Shown here one piece after another: positions 48,570-60,442 of a stretch of DNA of 64,000 nucleotides (positions are counted from its first letter, which is position 1; each line of letters starts with the position of its first letter). The notes below the pieces were generated by a model. It ran no database searches. It saw only the letters and a program-made list of their open reading frames with translations, and had not been told where the DNA came from. The position numbers and the translations under genes were made by a program. The stretch comes from Spisula solida (taxonomy: Eukaryota; Mollusca; Bivalvia; Venerida; Mactridae), in contig OX365947.1 in NCBI GenBank assembly GCA_947247005.1, positions 3,300,530-3,364,529 on the forward strand, given 5' to 3'.

Positions 48570-48783
48570 TATTGTAAACCTAAAAATTATTTCGCGGAGT
48601 TCGAGAATGGTAGAATTTCCCGAATGGAAGAATTTCGCGAAATTAAGTTGCTGCGAAAGTGCTAAAAACATTAATATGGACACTGCAGGAAACTTAAAAA
48701 CGTGAACATTTGTAGTCGCGAATATGCCAACGATCAGCAAAACGCGAAAGTTAGTATTCATGAAAGTAAATTGGTTTACAGTA
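48570..48783. mobile_element. TTTCGCG-rich palindromic MITE, copy 1
   Basis: TATTGTAAACCTAAAAATTA at the left opposes TTGGTTTACAGTA at the right. The interior has several TTTCGCG/CGCGAAA motifs in opposite orientations, so it could fold on itself. It matches 63212-63414 in inverse orientation. The 107-codon minus-strand frame over it is not a gene. Confidence 0.8.
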
Positions 48784-48996
48784 TTATAGTGTAGTAATAA
48801 ATTTGTTGAATAAATAGATGCCATGGTGATATAATAATGAATATAATGTACTATGTCATAGTTTTTTATATCACACCTGTGCATTGGTTTGTTATGAGTC
48901 AGTTAGCATGTTATAAGTATAATGGTTAAATAATGAAGGACCTGACTGTTTCTTTAATTGGATTATGTGTTTATACTCTTGTTGTGTTTTGTATAG

Positions 48997-49102
48997 TGGT
49001 TGCCATGGCGATGTTGATAACTTAAAGACTTCCAGTTTGTCCTTGTTCTATAAGCTGCACTGCAAACATTTGGACGTTTTGACAGGGTGTTTCATGGAGC
49101 AG
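48997..49102 (+). CDS. Gene B exon candidate (best-supported), product unknown
   Basis: A 106-bp block after the strong acceptor TTGTTGTGTTTTGTATAG and before GAGCAG|GTTAGA. Only one frame is open: after one carried base it reads GCHGDVDNLKTSSLSLFYKL then HCKHLDVLTGCFMEQ, ending in phase 0. It fits the exon at 46717 before it and the exon at 54576 after it. A possible 30-bp microexon at 52829-52858 (KQSTAQMFTE, phase 0 to 0) could lie between. Residues suggest paired helices. Family not recognised. Its 3' end and donor are copied downstream (see 49081). Confidence 0.72.
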
Positions 49103-49281
49103 GTTAGAGTCTGGTTCCCGTTCCAAAGTTCACAGTATTCCTACAACACTTGACACCTATTTGACAGGGCTGTTTCGTGGAGCAGGTTACTGTCTGGTTC
49201 CTGTTCCCAAGCTCACAGTATTCCTACAACTGTAATATTAGGGACAGGAACCAGACTATAACCTGCTCTATGAAGCAACCC
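49081..49281. repeat. Exon end duplicated directly and inverted
   Basis: GGAGCAGGTTAGAGTCTGGT and ACAGTATTCCTACAACA at 49081-49151 recur at 49163-49230 (GGAGCAGGTTACTGTCTGGT). An inverted copy follows at 49241-49281 (AACCAGACTATAACCTGCTC). The second direct copy and the inverted one form arms of about 40 bp. Confidence 0.9.
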
Positions 49282-49550
49282 AGTTGAAAAGGCCTATTAC
49301 ATGGGTGAAAATTAGAAATTCTAAAATACCTGAAGTTCTCACAAATTGACCATTTATATTGGAAAAAACAAAGAAAAACATTTTTTACTACCTTTTGGTA
49401 GACTAAAAAACCTGAAGTTCAGTCATATGCCTGAAAACTTTCACCAATGCAATTGTCTGAATCATGTTCAGCAGGATGTTTTCACCATTTGTTCTCAAAA
49501 TTTTAATTCATATGAAATGATCTCTCTGAAGCTTCAGTACAGGTTTCACA

Positions 49551-49808
49551 CCAGGCCCTGATCTCCCGAAGCATCTCAAGTAGAAATCTCAGCTCAAATT
49601 GAGATTTTACTCAAATCAGAGTCTGAATTTGAGATACATCAGAAGTTCGTAATCTTGACATTTTACTGTAATAAACTTAGAATAAAGTGTCTGTTTTGTG
49701 ATGCCAATTTTGAGTCCATCCTCCCATGGAAGTTACTTCAAAGATAAATGAAAATATGTGAGATGAGATTTAGCTCAAAGTGAGATCATTCGAGAGATCG
49801 GGGCCTGG
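49551..49808. mobile_element. MITE with CCAGGCCCTGATCTC ends
   Basis: CCAGGCCCTGATCTCCCGAA at the left is mirrored by TTCGAGAGATCGGGGCCTGG at the right with a few mismatches, continuing into CATCTCAAG / CTCAAAGTGAGATG. 258 bp, non-coding. No clear target duplication. Confidence 0.8.
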
Positions 49809-49993
49809 TACCCAGTAATAGTGTATGTATAGCCAGCTGTGCTAGATCCTCTGGATATTAAAGTATCATTAGTTCACCTGAGCACAACTTATTTAGTCCT
49901 ACAAACAAGACATTCAAACAGCATCATCTCCTCATCTGCTTGGCCAGTTTTGATAAAATTTTGCTATGATTTGGAAGGTACTTATGGTAGACA

Positions 49994-52128
49994 AACAATC
50001 CCTCATACCCAAGACGTTTTCCTGGAACATTGAGATGGTTGGTTGACGGACAGTCTCTCATACACGAAGGGTTTGCTGGTACATTGAGCTGTTTGGTTGA
50101 CAGTAAGACATCCCTCATACACAAAGGGTTGGCTGGTACATTGAGCTGTTTGGTTGACAGTAAGACAATCTATCATACACAAAGGGTTTGCTGGAACATT
50201 GATATGTCTGGTTGACAGTAAGACAATCTCTCATACACAAAGGGTTTGCTGGAACATTGATATGTTTGGTTGACAGTAAGACAATCTCTCATACACAAAG
50301 GGTTTGCTGGAACATTGATATGTTTGGTTGACAGTAAGACAATCTCTCATACACAAAGGGTTTGCTGGAACATTGATATGTCTGGTTGACAGTAAGACAA
50401 TCTCTCATACACAAAGGGTTTGCTGGAACATTGATATGTCTGGTTGACAGTAAGACAATCTCTCATACACAAAGGGTTTGCTGGAACATTGAGATGTCTG
50501 GTTGACAGTGAGACAATCTCTCATACACAAAGGGTTTGCTGGAACATTGATATGTCTGGTTGACAGTAAGACAATCTCTCATACACAAAGGGTTTGCTGG
50601 AACATTGTGATGTTTGGTTGACAGTAAGACAATCTCTCATACACAAAGGGTTTGCTGGAACATGGAGAAGTCTGGTTGACAGTAAGACAATCCCTCATAC
50701 ACACAGGGTTTGCTGGTACATTGGTATGTTTGGTTGACAGTAAGACATCCCTCATACACGAAGGGTTTGCTGGAACATTGAGATGGTTGGTTGACAGTAA
50801 GACATCCCTCATACACAAAGGGTTTGCTGGTACATTGGTATGTTTGGTTGACAGTAAGACATCCCTCATACACAAAGGGTTTGCTGGAACATTGAGATGG
50901 TTGGTTGACAGTAAGACATCCCTCATACACAAAGGGTTTGCTGGTACATTGTAATGGTTGGTTGACAGTAAGACACTCCCTCATACACAAAGGCTTTGCT
51001 GGAACATTGAGATGGTTGGTTGACAGTAAGACAATCTCTCATACACAAAGGGTTTGCTGGAACATTGAGATGTTTGGTTGACAGTAAGACAGTACCTCAT
51101 ACACAAAGGGTTTGCTGGATCATTGTGATGGTTGGTTGACAGTAAGACAATCCCTCATACACAAAGGGTTTGCTGGAACATTGAGATGTTTGGTTGACAG
51201 TAAGACAATCTCTCATACACAAAGGGTTTGCTGGAACATTGAGATGGTTGGTTGACAGTAAGGCATCCCTCATACACAAAGGGTTTGCTGGAACATTGAG
51301 ATGGTTGACAGTAAGACACCCCTCATACACAAAGGGTTTGCTGGAACATTGAGATGTTGGTTGACAGTAACACAATCCCTCATACACAAAGGGTTTGCTG
51401 GAACATTGAAATATCTGGTGGACAGTAAGACATCCCTCATACACAAAGGGTTTGCTGGTACATTGAGATGGTTGGTTGACAGTAAGACATCCCTCATACA
51501 CAAAGGGTTTGCTGGAACATTGAGATGTTTGGTTGACAGTAAGACAATCTCTCATACACAAACGGTTTGCTGGAACATTGTAATGGTTGGTTGACAGTAA
51601 GACATCCCTCATACACAAAGGGTTTACTGGAACATTGGGATGTTTGGTTGACAGTAAGACAATCCCTCATACACATAGGGTTTGCTGGAACATTGAGATG
51701 GTTGGTTGACAGTAAGACAATCTCTCATACACAAAGGGTTTGCTGGAACATTGAGATGTTGGGTTGACAGTAATACATCTCTCATACACAAAGGGTTTGC
51801 TGGAACATTGAGATGGTTGGTTGACAGTAAGACATCCCTCATACACAAAGGGTTTGCTGGAACATTGTAATGGTTGGTTGACAGTAAGACATCTCTCATA
51901 CACAAAGGGTTTGCTGGAACATTGAGATGGTTGGTTGACAGTAAGACATCCCTCATACACAAAGGGTTTGCTGGAACATTGAGATGTTTGGTTGACAGTA
52001 AGACAATCCCTCATACACAAAGGGTTTGCTGGAAAATTGAGATGGTTGGTTGACAGTAAGACATCCCTCATACACAAAGGGTTTGCTGGAACATTGAAAT
52101 GTTTTGTTGACAGTGAGGGTTTGCTATA
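49994..52128. repeat. 57/58-bp tandem repeat, about 37 copies
   Basis: Unit parts: GGTTGGTTGACAGTAAGACA, TCCCTCATACACAAAGGGTT and TGCTGGAACATTGAGAT. Two classes (GACATCCC and GACAATCTC) are interleaved in runs. The 57-bp length keeps frames of 60-173 codons open on both strands; these are not genes. Each unit also has GACAGTAAGA, which resembles a 5' splice site on the plus strand. Confidence 0.93.
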
Positions 52129-53180
52129 AGATTTGAACTAGTATGTCTATACATACCCTATGTTTAATAAAAGGAGACAACTCTTCAGTCTACTCTTTTT
52201 TCATGAAATTAATTCCCTTTGCACCCTCAAATATAGATAATCAAGCCCAAAATAAAATCTAGCTAAAATTGAAAACGAAACTATGATAATTGATTGAAAA
52301 AAATATATTATCTAGTCGGGTAGCCAGACTAGATTTTAACATAAAGGGCAGTGTTTATTTTAGAAACAAGCAAGTAACTGGTGAAATAAGTTCAGTTCTG
52401 TTCTAGGATTTAGGTTGAAAAAAAAAACTTCAGCAAATTATATGGTTAATGACCCATAACATTTCATGAGGTCCTCATTATGTATGAGTGTATAAAATGC
52501 AATTTGGGTCAATGCATTATGGGTATGCTATTGACATAATGTTGGAATATTAGAGAAAAAAATAGATTAGGCACACCTTCTGAGTATTCAATATTGAATA
52601 TATGCACTTTTATATGTAACACATGGAATTACAAAAGATGAAGAATTTTCAACTGAAGTGAAAAATGAAAAAAATCGACTGGGCTTAGTTTAGTACAGAT
52701 AAAGATGCCTTGATGACTGGTATCATTAATTTGTCGTTAGTGTGAAGTGTTGCTGATTGCCCCAATTGCTTCAAAGAAACCTCATTTGCCAAGATCTATT
52801 AAAACTAGGCTTGTTTTTTCTTTGTGAGAAGCAGTCAACTGCTCAGATGTTTACAGAAGTATAGCTTGTATTGAAACCAGATCTATATTTATATATTTAT
52901 ACATAAAGTCGATGGTTATAGTACGCAAATCAAATTTGGAGCAATGCTAAATACATTATGTCGAGGGTTAATCGCAGTAATGATGTAACTTGTTCATATA
53001 TTCAGTATGTTAGAATATGTTAGGGTTTGGCTATTGATATAGGATGTTAATGCATGCTTCTCAAAGCGCTGATCAACATCCTGTGGTGGGCATTGCTGCT
53101 TCAAAGATGCCATGCATTAATGGAAAAAGGAAATAATTTAGTAAATGTTGATTCCTGAAATAGTATCACATAGGCTTTAT
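52129..53180. other. Gene B intron
   Basis: No element found. At 52829-52858 a 30-bp block between TTTTTTCTTTGTGAG and ACAGAA|GTATAG reads KQSTAQMFTE in phase 0. It would fit between the exons at 49102 and 54576, but it is too short to call on its own. Confidence 0.25.
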
Positions 53181-53947
53181 CGCTGGCTTAGAATTAAAAG
53201 GTCGTAAGTAGGGGTGGGCCGATGCATCGAAATATCGATGCATTGCGATATCGAGTGTCCCGATAGTATGGATCAATAGTAAAAGTCTCGATCCAATAAC
53301 TATCACCGATAGTTAGCTCAACTATCGATAGTTACGATAGTTTCCTTTTTATATGTAATTTAAATCAACTTCCGTTTTCGTTAAAAAACTAATTGTAAAT
53401 AACCACACGCATGTTAATTAACATGCGTGATAACCACAAGCATCAAAACAGCCACAATGGACCAATATCGCCATAATTTTATGAATCTATTTCTGTCAAA
53501 TTCATTTTAAATCCTTTTCACAAATAGTATATTTGTATGTTGTACAACAAAGTTAATATCTTACACAGTGCAAATTGGCATTTACAAGTTAATCTCTGGT
53601 TTTAGAATCTTGGCAATAACTATTGCAATAGTATCGCAATAGTCTCCAGCAATCCAATTGTATCGCAATAGAACTTTCAGCAATAGCAATAGTATTGCAA
53701 TAGTCAAAACGGGACTCAATAGTCACCCCTAGTCGTAAGTACAAAATAATATTTTGAGAAAACAAAAAATTGTCTTAAAACTAGTCTTTACTTACGGAAA
53801 AACAAGCTTTTTAAACTTCAGTTTGGTCAACACGACCACTTCCGATTTTCATGAAAATAGGCTCATATATTGAGATGCAGATTTAAACATGCATGAGTCA
53901 TATAAGGTCTTTAGTAGTACTTACGACCTTCTAATTCTAAGCCAGTG
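53181..53947. mobile_element. GCTGGCTTAGAATT MITE, copy 2, interrupted
   Basis: The left end CGCTGGCTTAGAATTAAAAG and right end CTTCTAATTCTAAGCCAGTG match the element at 24506. Only 28 bp of the left end (to 53208) precede an inserted hAT-like MITE; the rest resumes at 53732. Without the insert and one target copy, the host is about 236 bp. Confidence 0.88.
53209..53731. mobile_element. hAT-like MITE, copy 2, 8-bp TSD
   Basis: It starts TAGGGGTGGGCCGATGCATC and ends AATAGTCACCCCTA. GTCGTAAG flanks it exactly at 53201-53208 and 53732-53739. It is the inverse of 43757-44241 and 38 bp longer. It lies inside the left end of another MITE. Confidence 0.92.
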
Positions 53948-53954
53948 ATATGTA

Positions 53955-54369
53955 CAGTGCCCACCAAAAATAAGTATACAGTAAATAATTGTTGCAAAAT
54001 TAAACTTGGTTAAATTATTCAATATCTGATTATCAGACGGTCATAACTATACTAGTTTCTGAAACTACAGTTACTAAATGAGTCAAAATAGAGATAGAAA
54101 TAAAAATTAAGATATTTGGAACTAAAATAACCATGTGATCAAAAAGGCTGAATTTTCCATCTTTTTGTGACAAAGTTACTATTCAAGAGGGACAAAAAAA
54201 CTTTAGATTTTGCACCTAGGGTACCAATTAATGTATGTCCTTTCCATTTAATAAACAAAAATATTCAGTTTCTTCAAATATATTGTTGCTTCACTGTTCT
54301 GCAAATAGTATCATTACAGGCAAGTAAGTGGGCAAATAACATCTGTATACTTATTTTTGGTGGGCAGTG
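53955..54369. mobile_element. Tc1/mariner-like MITE, copy 2
   Basis: Ends CAGTGCCCACCAAAAATAAG and TTATTTTTGGTGGGCAGTG, with TA outside both (53953-53954, 54370-54371). 415 bp, non-coding, inverse of 47584-47996. It starts only 7 bp after the preceding MITE ends. Confidence 0.92.
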
Positions 54370-54575
54370 TATATGAGATTCGTACATTGGATGTGTGGAG
54401 AATATACTCACACTCTCAATGTCATAATGAACTCAAGAATATTAGTTCCTATTTTGGAATAAATAAATCATCACTTCATGTAAATTTTGAGCATTAGCAT
54501 TAAGATAGAAACTTGGTTGAGTAATTTCATGCATCTGGGCAAGGTCATGATATTGAAATATATTCATGTTCGCAG

Positions 54576-54718
54576 GCCACCATCTATTACTTGTGTCAGA
54601 TCAAAATATCACATTCTGAATCCTTGATGAATAATCAAATGCATATTATATGCCATCTGAAATCAATCTAAAACATAAATTTGTGATCTCGGTGGAAAGA
54701 AAATACTATATTTTGAAG
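54576..54718 (+). CDS. Gene B exon candidate, product unknown
   Basis: After TTCATGTTCGCAG, phase 0 reads ATIYYLCQIKISHSESLMNN, then QMHIICHLKINLKHKFVISV and ERKYYIL. It leaves two bases before GAA|GTAACG. It is open for 47 codons, whereas the other two frames stop within 20 codons. Phase 0 fits the exon at 49102, giving ...FMEQ-ATIYYLCQ. The two leftover bases plus the first of the exon at 60046 give Lys. The donor is only moderate and the true end may lie earlier. Confidence 0.55.
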
Positions 54719-55190
54719 TAACGATTTTACATAGATGTCTATTAAATGTACTTATTAGTTATAATCAGATTTTTAAAAGTCCGCAAATCTTGAAGATCAC
54801 ATTAAATATAAAAGCGTAATGAATTTATGTATTTTGAATTATATCGTAGCACTCTATAGATGCTATCATATCCAGTAGAACACATTTTCTGACTGCTCCA
54901 AATGCATTCTCCTAGACAAAACACATTTGTCAGATTTATATATTTTGAAGTAGCTCTCGTGCGTGCTGTGGTCGGGTTCATGGAACTATTAAGTCAATTT
55001 CCGACTGCCAAATAAGCGGCTATGTGGAATTTATGTGCTAATTATGTAAGATGGTTGTAATTGAAGAAAAGAGATTAATCATACATAATGTCTTATCCTG
55101 TGATAATGAATTATATAATTGCATTATAGAAGATTTTTGGTTTGCATGATTCATAAACTTGATGAGATTTTATTCTTGTTTTCACATTAG
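54719..55190. other. Gene B intron, nothing recognised
   Basis: AT-rich, without exon borders, arrays or element ends that I can define. Confidence 0.4.
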
Positions 55191-55560
55191 GGGATGTCAC
55201 TACCAACGCCTGTCTATCCTCCTGTCTCTGCCCGTACGCTCCCTGAACATACCTTTTCACGATTTTGATTTATATGCTTTTATTTATCCTTGCCACCGGA
55301 AATCCATATGGGCGAGGCCCCCCCGAAGAGGTTAGTCACTTTAGTTTTTGGGGATAGTGCATCGTACAAAAGATGCCCTAGTTGCAGAAGCATCCCTGGT
55401 AAAGCATCATACACGGGACCTCTGTTAATGTCTCCTCAAAAAGACTTTGAAGTTTAGTTATGTAAGGTGGGAAACACTGAAAACACTGTTTTAATCCGGC
55501 TGGAGGCGGGATCGAATCCCACAACCTTCAGATCAGTAGCTCTTGCCTCTTTCCTCCTGT
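55191..55560 (-). mobile_element. Possible tRNA-derived SINE (family 6)
   Basis: On the minus strand GGCAAGAGCTACTGATCTGA is followed by GGTTGTGGGATTCGATCCC, a tRNA-like D-to-T-arm layout with a good B box. The GC-richer block down to about 55191 (CCACCGGAAATCCATATGGG) may be its body. Limits are guesses. Confidence 0.5.
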
Positions 55561-55578
55561 CACAACCAGTACAATCAA

Positions 55579-55846
55579 CAGGGCTGTCAATTTTCCGGAT
55601 TTATCAGGAATTCCGGATTTATCATTCCTGAATGAGCAATGACTTCTGACCAAAATAAAAGTTATTTGATGAAAATATCTCAAGAAATAGCAAATTTATG
55701 GTAAATTTAATCTGCTCTGAAATATTTTCTTTAAGACAAGCTGAGTTAATTATTGAAACAATGTTGTTGAAGGCCTTTTGTTTGGCAAAAATTGTCGGCT
55801 GCATACAATTTTCCTGATTTTCAATTTGGTCCTGTTGACAGCCCTG
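55579..55846. mobile_element. MITE with CAGGGCTGTCAA ends
   Basis: CAGGGCTGTCAATTTTCCGG at the left is mirrored by CCTGTTGACAGCCCTG at the right. CAGGG...CCCTG ends suggest the hAT group, but I cannot find a clean 8-bp duplication. 268 bp; the 76-codon minus-strand frame inside is not a gene. Confidence 0.75.
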
Positions 55847-57240
55847 GATCAATCAATATATTTATTATAGTAACAGTACGTTTTGATACAATTAAAACAA
55901 ATGCGTATTTTACGATAAAATTGGAAAACTGCAAATTTTAGCCATTATAATATCATCATTTCAGATGTCAATTATGGTTGTCATTTTGCATGAGTAAGCT
56001 CTGGTACATGGATAACCGATCAGTTGATCTTACTACAAACAATGTCTGACAAATTTGAAGCAATTAGGTGTCCATGGCTATTTCATTGGCCTCTTATTCG
56101 ATCACAAACAATTAAAAAAAGTAACTCAGCCTTAGACTTATAAATGTGTCATGTCCTTTTTACACAACAACTACACAAACAAAATGTAATTGGTTTAGAT
56201 ACATTAGAAATTCTAGTCAATTGAAATTTGGCAAATTTAAGTCTTAAGTATGAGTAACTTCATTTGCGACAATGCCCCAGAGAGGGCCCTGCAAATTAAT
56301 TGGAAGAAGAAGAAGAAGTATCAGTATGAAAGTGATTGTGAATACGAATTTTGTTCCGTTTGTTAAGTCAATGCCAATGTTTGTTAATTATGATCATATT
56401 CAAGTTGGAATTATTTAATTGTTTAAATGAAACCGGTTTAAATAATTGTATCCCATACTAAAGAGATTTATCTACAAGTTTAATGGTAATGCCTGTGATG
56501 AATGCAGCTATTTCCATTATTTTAGAACCATGCATTAACATTATGACTCATGATACCAAATTAGCAGTCACCTTGTTAGAGGTCTATCAGTGGCCACAAT
56601 GGTCGGCACCTTTCCCCAAATAATCACCTTAACCCAAGAAATCGTCAATCAATTTCAAGTTTATATTTACAAATTTCTAAATAAGCAGATCACCTTGTCA
56701 TTATGTGTGCTAATGATCAACTAATGGTGAGAGATAAGTAAAATTGATTGCAGACCAATTTCTTTAGTGACAATAGATGTTTTTGTATGTGGACATGGTT
56801 CGACCCTTATTTTGTAATAGATCATTCCTTTGATGGCGTGTCGAATGTTGGTAAACCTAGACATTACTTTACCCCATAAATTATAAATTTGTGTAAATGA
56901 GACTGTTTACTATTCATGGTCATTCATGCTGTCCTGAGTATTGGCGACATGAGCTACAGGTAACCTGACAAATATAGCCAAGGTCAGATAAACTGTGGAG
57001 ATTTTGTCTCTACAAACTGGTCACTTAATGTCATTTCTCCGGCTTGCAGCTGCATGGTCATTTATTCTGCAGGATACAAGATGACATCCTTGTAAACTAG
57101 CCAGGATTTTGGTCTCCGTTATGAAATTGCGACCTTTTGTATTGGTACCAGGATCCTGTCCTTATCTGGTGTTAATTGTTTATGATAAATGACCTGATTA
57201 ATTTCACCTGACATTTCAGTCATGACATGTGCTGATATCT
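55847..57240. other. Gene B intron, nothing firm recognised
   Basis: No element found. An acceptor-like TTCACCTGACATTTCAG at 57220 is followed by MTCADICHTDEPAM, which runs straight into the 17-bp array with no donor, so it is not called. Confidence 0.35.
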
Positions 57241-57244
57241 GTCA

Positions 57245-58783
57245 CACTGATGAACCTGCAATGCTGAAGAACCTACAATGCTGAAGTGCTGAAGAACCTA
57301 CAATGCTGAAGTGCTGAAGAACCTACAACACTGAAGAACCTACAATGCTGAAGAACCTACAATGCTGAAGAACCTACAACACTGAAGAACCTACAATGCT
57401 GAAGAACCTACAATGCTGAAGAACCTACAATGCTGAAGAACCTTCAATGCTGAAGAACCTACAATGCTGAAGAACCTACAATACTGAAGAACCTACAATG
57501 CTGAAGCACTGAAGAACCTACAATACTGAAGAACCTACAATACTGAAGAACCTACAATGCTGAAGCACTGAAGAACCTACAATGCTGAAGAACCTACAAC
57601 ACTGAAGAACCTACAATGCTGAAGAACCTACAATGCTGAAGAACCTACAATGCTGAAGAACCTTCAATGCCGAAGAACCTACAATGCTGAAGAACCTACA
57701 ATACTGAAGAACCTACAATGCTGAAGCACTGAAGAACCTACAATACTGAAGAACCTACAATACTGAAGAACCTACAATGCTGAAGCACTGAAGAACCTAC
57801 AATGCTGAAGAACCTTCAATGCCGAAGAACCTTCAATGCCGAAGAACCTACAATGCTGAAGAACCTACAACACTGAAGAACCTGCAATGCTGAAGAAGCT
57901 ACAATGCTGAAGAACCTACAATGCTGAAGAAGCTACAATGCTGAAGAACCTATAACGCTGAAGAACCTACAACACTGAAGAACCTACAACACTGAAGAAC
58001 CTTCAACAATGAAGAACCAACAATGCTGAAGAAGCTACAACACTGAAGAACCTACAACGCTGAAGAACCTGCAATGCTGAAGAACCTACAATGCTGAAGA
58101 ACCTACAATGCTGAAGAACCTACAACACTGAAGAACCTACAATGCTGAAGAAGCTACAACAATGAAGAAGCTACAACACTGAAGAACCTACAACACTGAA
58201 GAACCTACAATGCTGAAGAACCTACAATGCTGAAGAACCTACAACACTGAAGAACCTACAACACTGAAGAACCTACAACACTGAAGAACCTTCAACAATG
58301 AAGAACCAACAATGCTGAAGAACCTACAACACTGAAGAACCTACAATGCTGAAGAACCTGCAATGCTGAATAACCTACAATGCTGAAGAACCTACAATGC
58401 TGAAGAACCTACAATGCTGAAGAACCTACAACACTGAAGAACCTACAATGCTGAAGAAGCTACAACAATGAAGAAGCTACAACAATGAAGAAGCTACAAC
58501 ACTGAAGAAGCTACAACACTGAAGAACCTACAACGCTGAAGAAGCTACAACACTGAAGAAGCTACAACACTGAAGAAGCTACAACACTGAAGAAGCTACA
58601 ACACTGAAGAAGCTACAACACTGAAGAAGCTACAACACTGAAGAACCTACAACACTGAAGAACCTACAACGCTGAAGAACCTACAACGCTGAAGAAGCTA
58701 CAACAATGAAGAAGCTACAACACTGAAGAAGCTACAACACTGAAGAAGCTACAACACTGAAGAAGCTACATCACTGAAGAACT
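57245..58783. repeat. 17-bp tandem repeat, about 90 copies
   Basis: Unit CTGAAGAACCTACAATG, with recurring variants ACAACACTGAAG, AAGCTACAACA and an 8-bp insertion CTGAAGCA. A block of about 220 bp around 57330-57560 recurs at about 57590-57800, so higher-order duplication is present. Because 17 is not a multiple of three, no frame stays open. Confidence 0.93.
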
Positions 58784-59198
58784 ACCTGCAACATGGAAGC
58801 TCCAACTAATACAACTGGGCTGGTATTCCAAAAGTGTCTTAATAAAAAATGTTAAGATATTATTCAAACCTGGTTCATCACAAAATGTCACCCTATAGAG
58901 AGCACCTCATAAAAGAAATATGCAAATCCATGCAGTTTAATAAATACCAACAAAGAGTTGTTGCCCTTTGTATACAACTGGTGCCAGCCAAATATGAAAT
59001 ATTTTGGGTGCAATTGTAATCTCTGTCAAATATTGTTTATTGAGTCAAACATCGTGTTATATTTGCTATGTTTATGTTACTGTAACATTTCTATCACTCT
59101 TTGGTGAGGTTGTGAAGTGCCTCAGTTATTTCCATACAGATGTATATCTAACAATGGATGCTCCATATCTAGCACAATTAGCCTTTAAAAAACAAAAA

Positions 59199-59600
59199 AT
59201 ACCAGATTTATATAGCGCCTTTTTCATGCGAATACACGTTCAAAGGCACTTAACATTATAGTGTTGCAGCGACAAGGGCGCAGCTGCATCCTCTACCAGT
59301 GCAGATACAGCATGATCAGACCAGAGGGACGGAGAGACATTAGATACAGGCATGTCGGGCGCTGCAGAAGTGCGACAAGCTATTATTTCGAATAGACAGC
59401 CTGGTTCTTTAATGTGCCCGGTGTATAGCACCAATACACAGCCTCCTGGCACCTTTACCCAGATACTTTGCATTGCACACGGTCAGATATAGCGGGAAAT
59501 ATTATAAATATTTCAGACATGTCAGGTTCCAATGCCAGGGATTGAACCCACAACCACTGGATTGACAGTCAGTGCATTACCACTGAGCTAAATCCGCTTA
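59199..59600 (-). mobile_element. tRNA-derived SINE, copy 2 (intact promoter)
   Basis: On the minus strand: A box TTAGCTCAGTGGTAATGC (about 59576-59591), then GTGGGTTCAATCCCTGG with a perfect B box (59538-59549), a body of about 300 bp, and the tail GGCGCTATATAAATCTGG. Both Pol III boxes are intact, unlike the copy at 1149. The frames over it on both strands are not genes. Confidence 0.9.
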
Positions 59601-60045
59601 AATACTTTATACTAACACAATGGCTGCAAGCATTTTTACATAATGTATTTGGGTGCAGCATTGTATACTGGCCCTGTTGTCGTATTGTTTTAAGACATAG
59701 ATATTTGCTCTATCTTTTTGACTATTTTGTCTTCTAGAATGTTCTCTTTTTTTCACAAAAATTCTTTACCAAGGAGTAGTTTGATGCCAATATGCATGCT
59801 CAGTATTGTGTGTGGAGGAAATACTAGTTGGTTAGAATTGATGAAACACTAATTGCGCTCCCTTACATTACTAAACATTGAAGAAAATATTTCATAAATT
59901 TTCCTATACTTTTAAAATTTTATCAAACTCTGTTACCAAATTAAGCTATTTTTAGTTCATTATTAATAGCATTTCTTCTTTGCTGTAAATTGAACTAAAA
60001 TGATTTTGGACTAATTATTGCAGGAAAAATACGTTTTGTTTTCAG
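59601..60045. other. Gene B intron, nothing recognised
   Basis: AT-rich; it ends in the pyrimidine-rich acceptor of the exon at 60046. Confidence 0.4.
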
Positions 60046-60148
60046 GTGTGATTATTTCTCTACAGCAAACTCTGCCACCACTACCAAAGTGTCCTGTATG
60101 GATCAAACCTCTGACTCTCTCCCTCACATATTTCTGCAACAATTTGTC
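60046..60148 (+). CDS. Gene B exon candidate, product unknown
   Basis: A 103-bp block with strong borders: ACGTTTTGTTTTCAG before and TTTGTC|GTAAGT after. After one carried base it reads CDYFSTANSATTTKVSCMDQ then TSDSLPHIFLQQFV, ending in phase 0; this fits the two bases left at 54718. A second frame (VIISLQQTLPPLPKCPVW, starting with two bases) is also open, so the reading is not certain, but the exon itself is well supported by base composition and splice sites. Confidence 0.62.
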
Positions 60149-60442
60149 GTAAGTTGTCATTTCTGACTTATTAAATGTTCTTAATTCAATACAGAAAATA
60201 AAACCATCTTTTAAAACAATCGCTGTACACACCTGATATTCCATGTATGGCTCTATAGTGTTTAGAATTGTTGATGTTCTAAACTTTAATATTTTACCTG
60301 GAATATTATCTAGAGGTCCTGTAGCAAGATTTTTTAAATAATGCCATGGGGTTAAAACTGGTTCCTTTTAAATAACGTTGCATTTACCAAACCTTGCAGT
60401 TTCAGAGGAAAATTTTTATCCCAGGCAGTTTTAAACATTTCC

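Noticed and set aside
49924..52077. Many open frames of 60-173 codons on both strands (MCMRDVLLSTNHLNVPAN and similar)
   Set aside because: They lie entirely in the 57-bp array. A unit length divisible by three keeps several frames open on both strands without any coding constraint.
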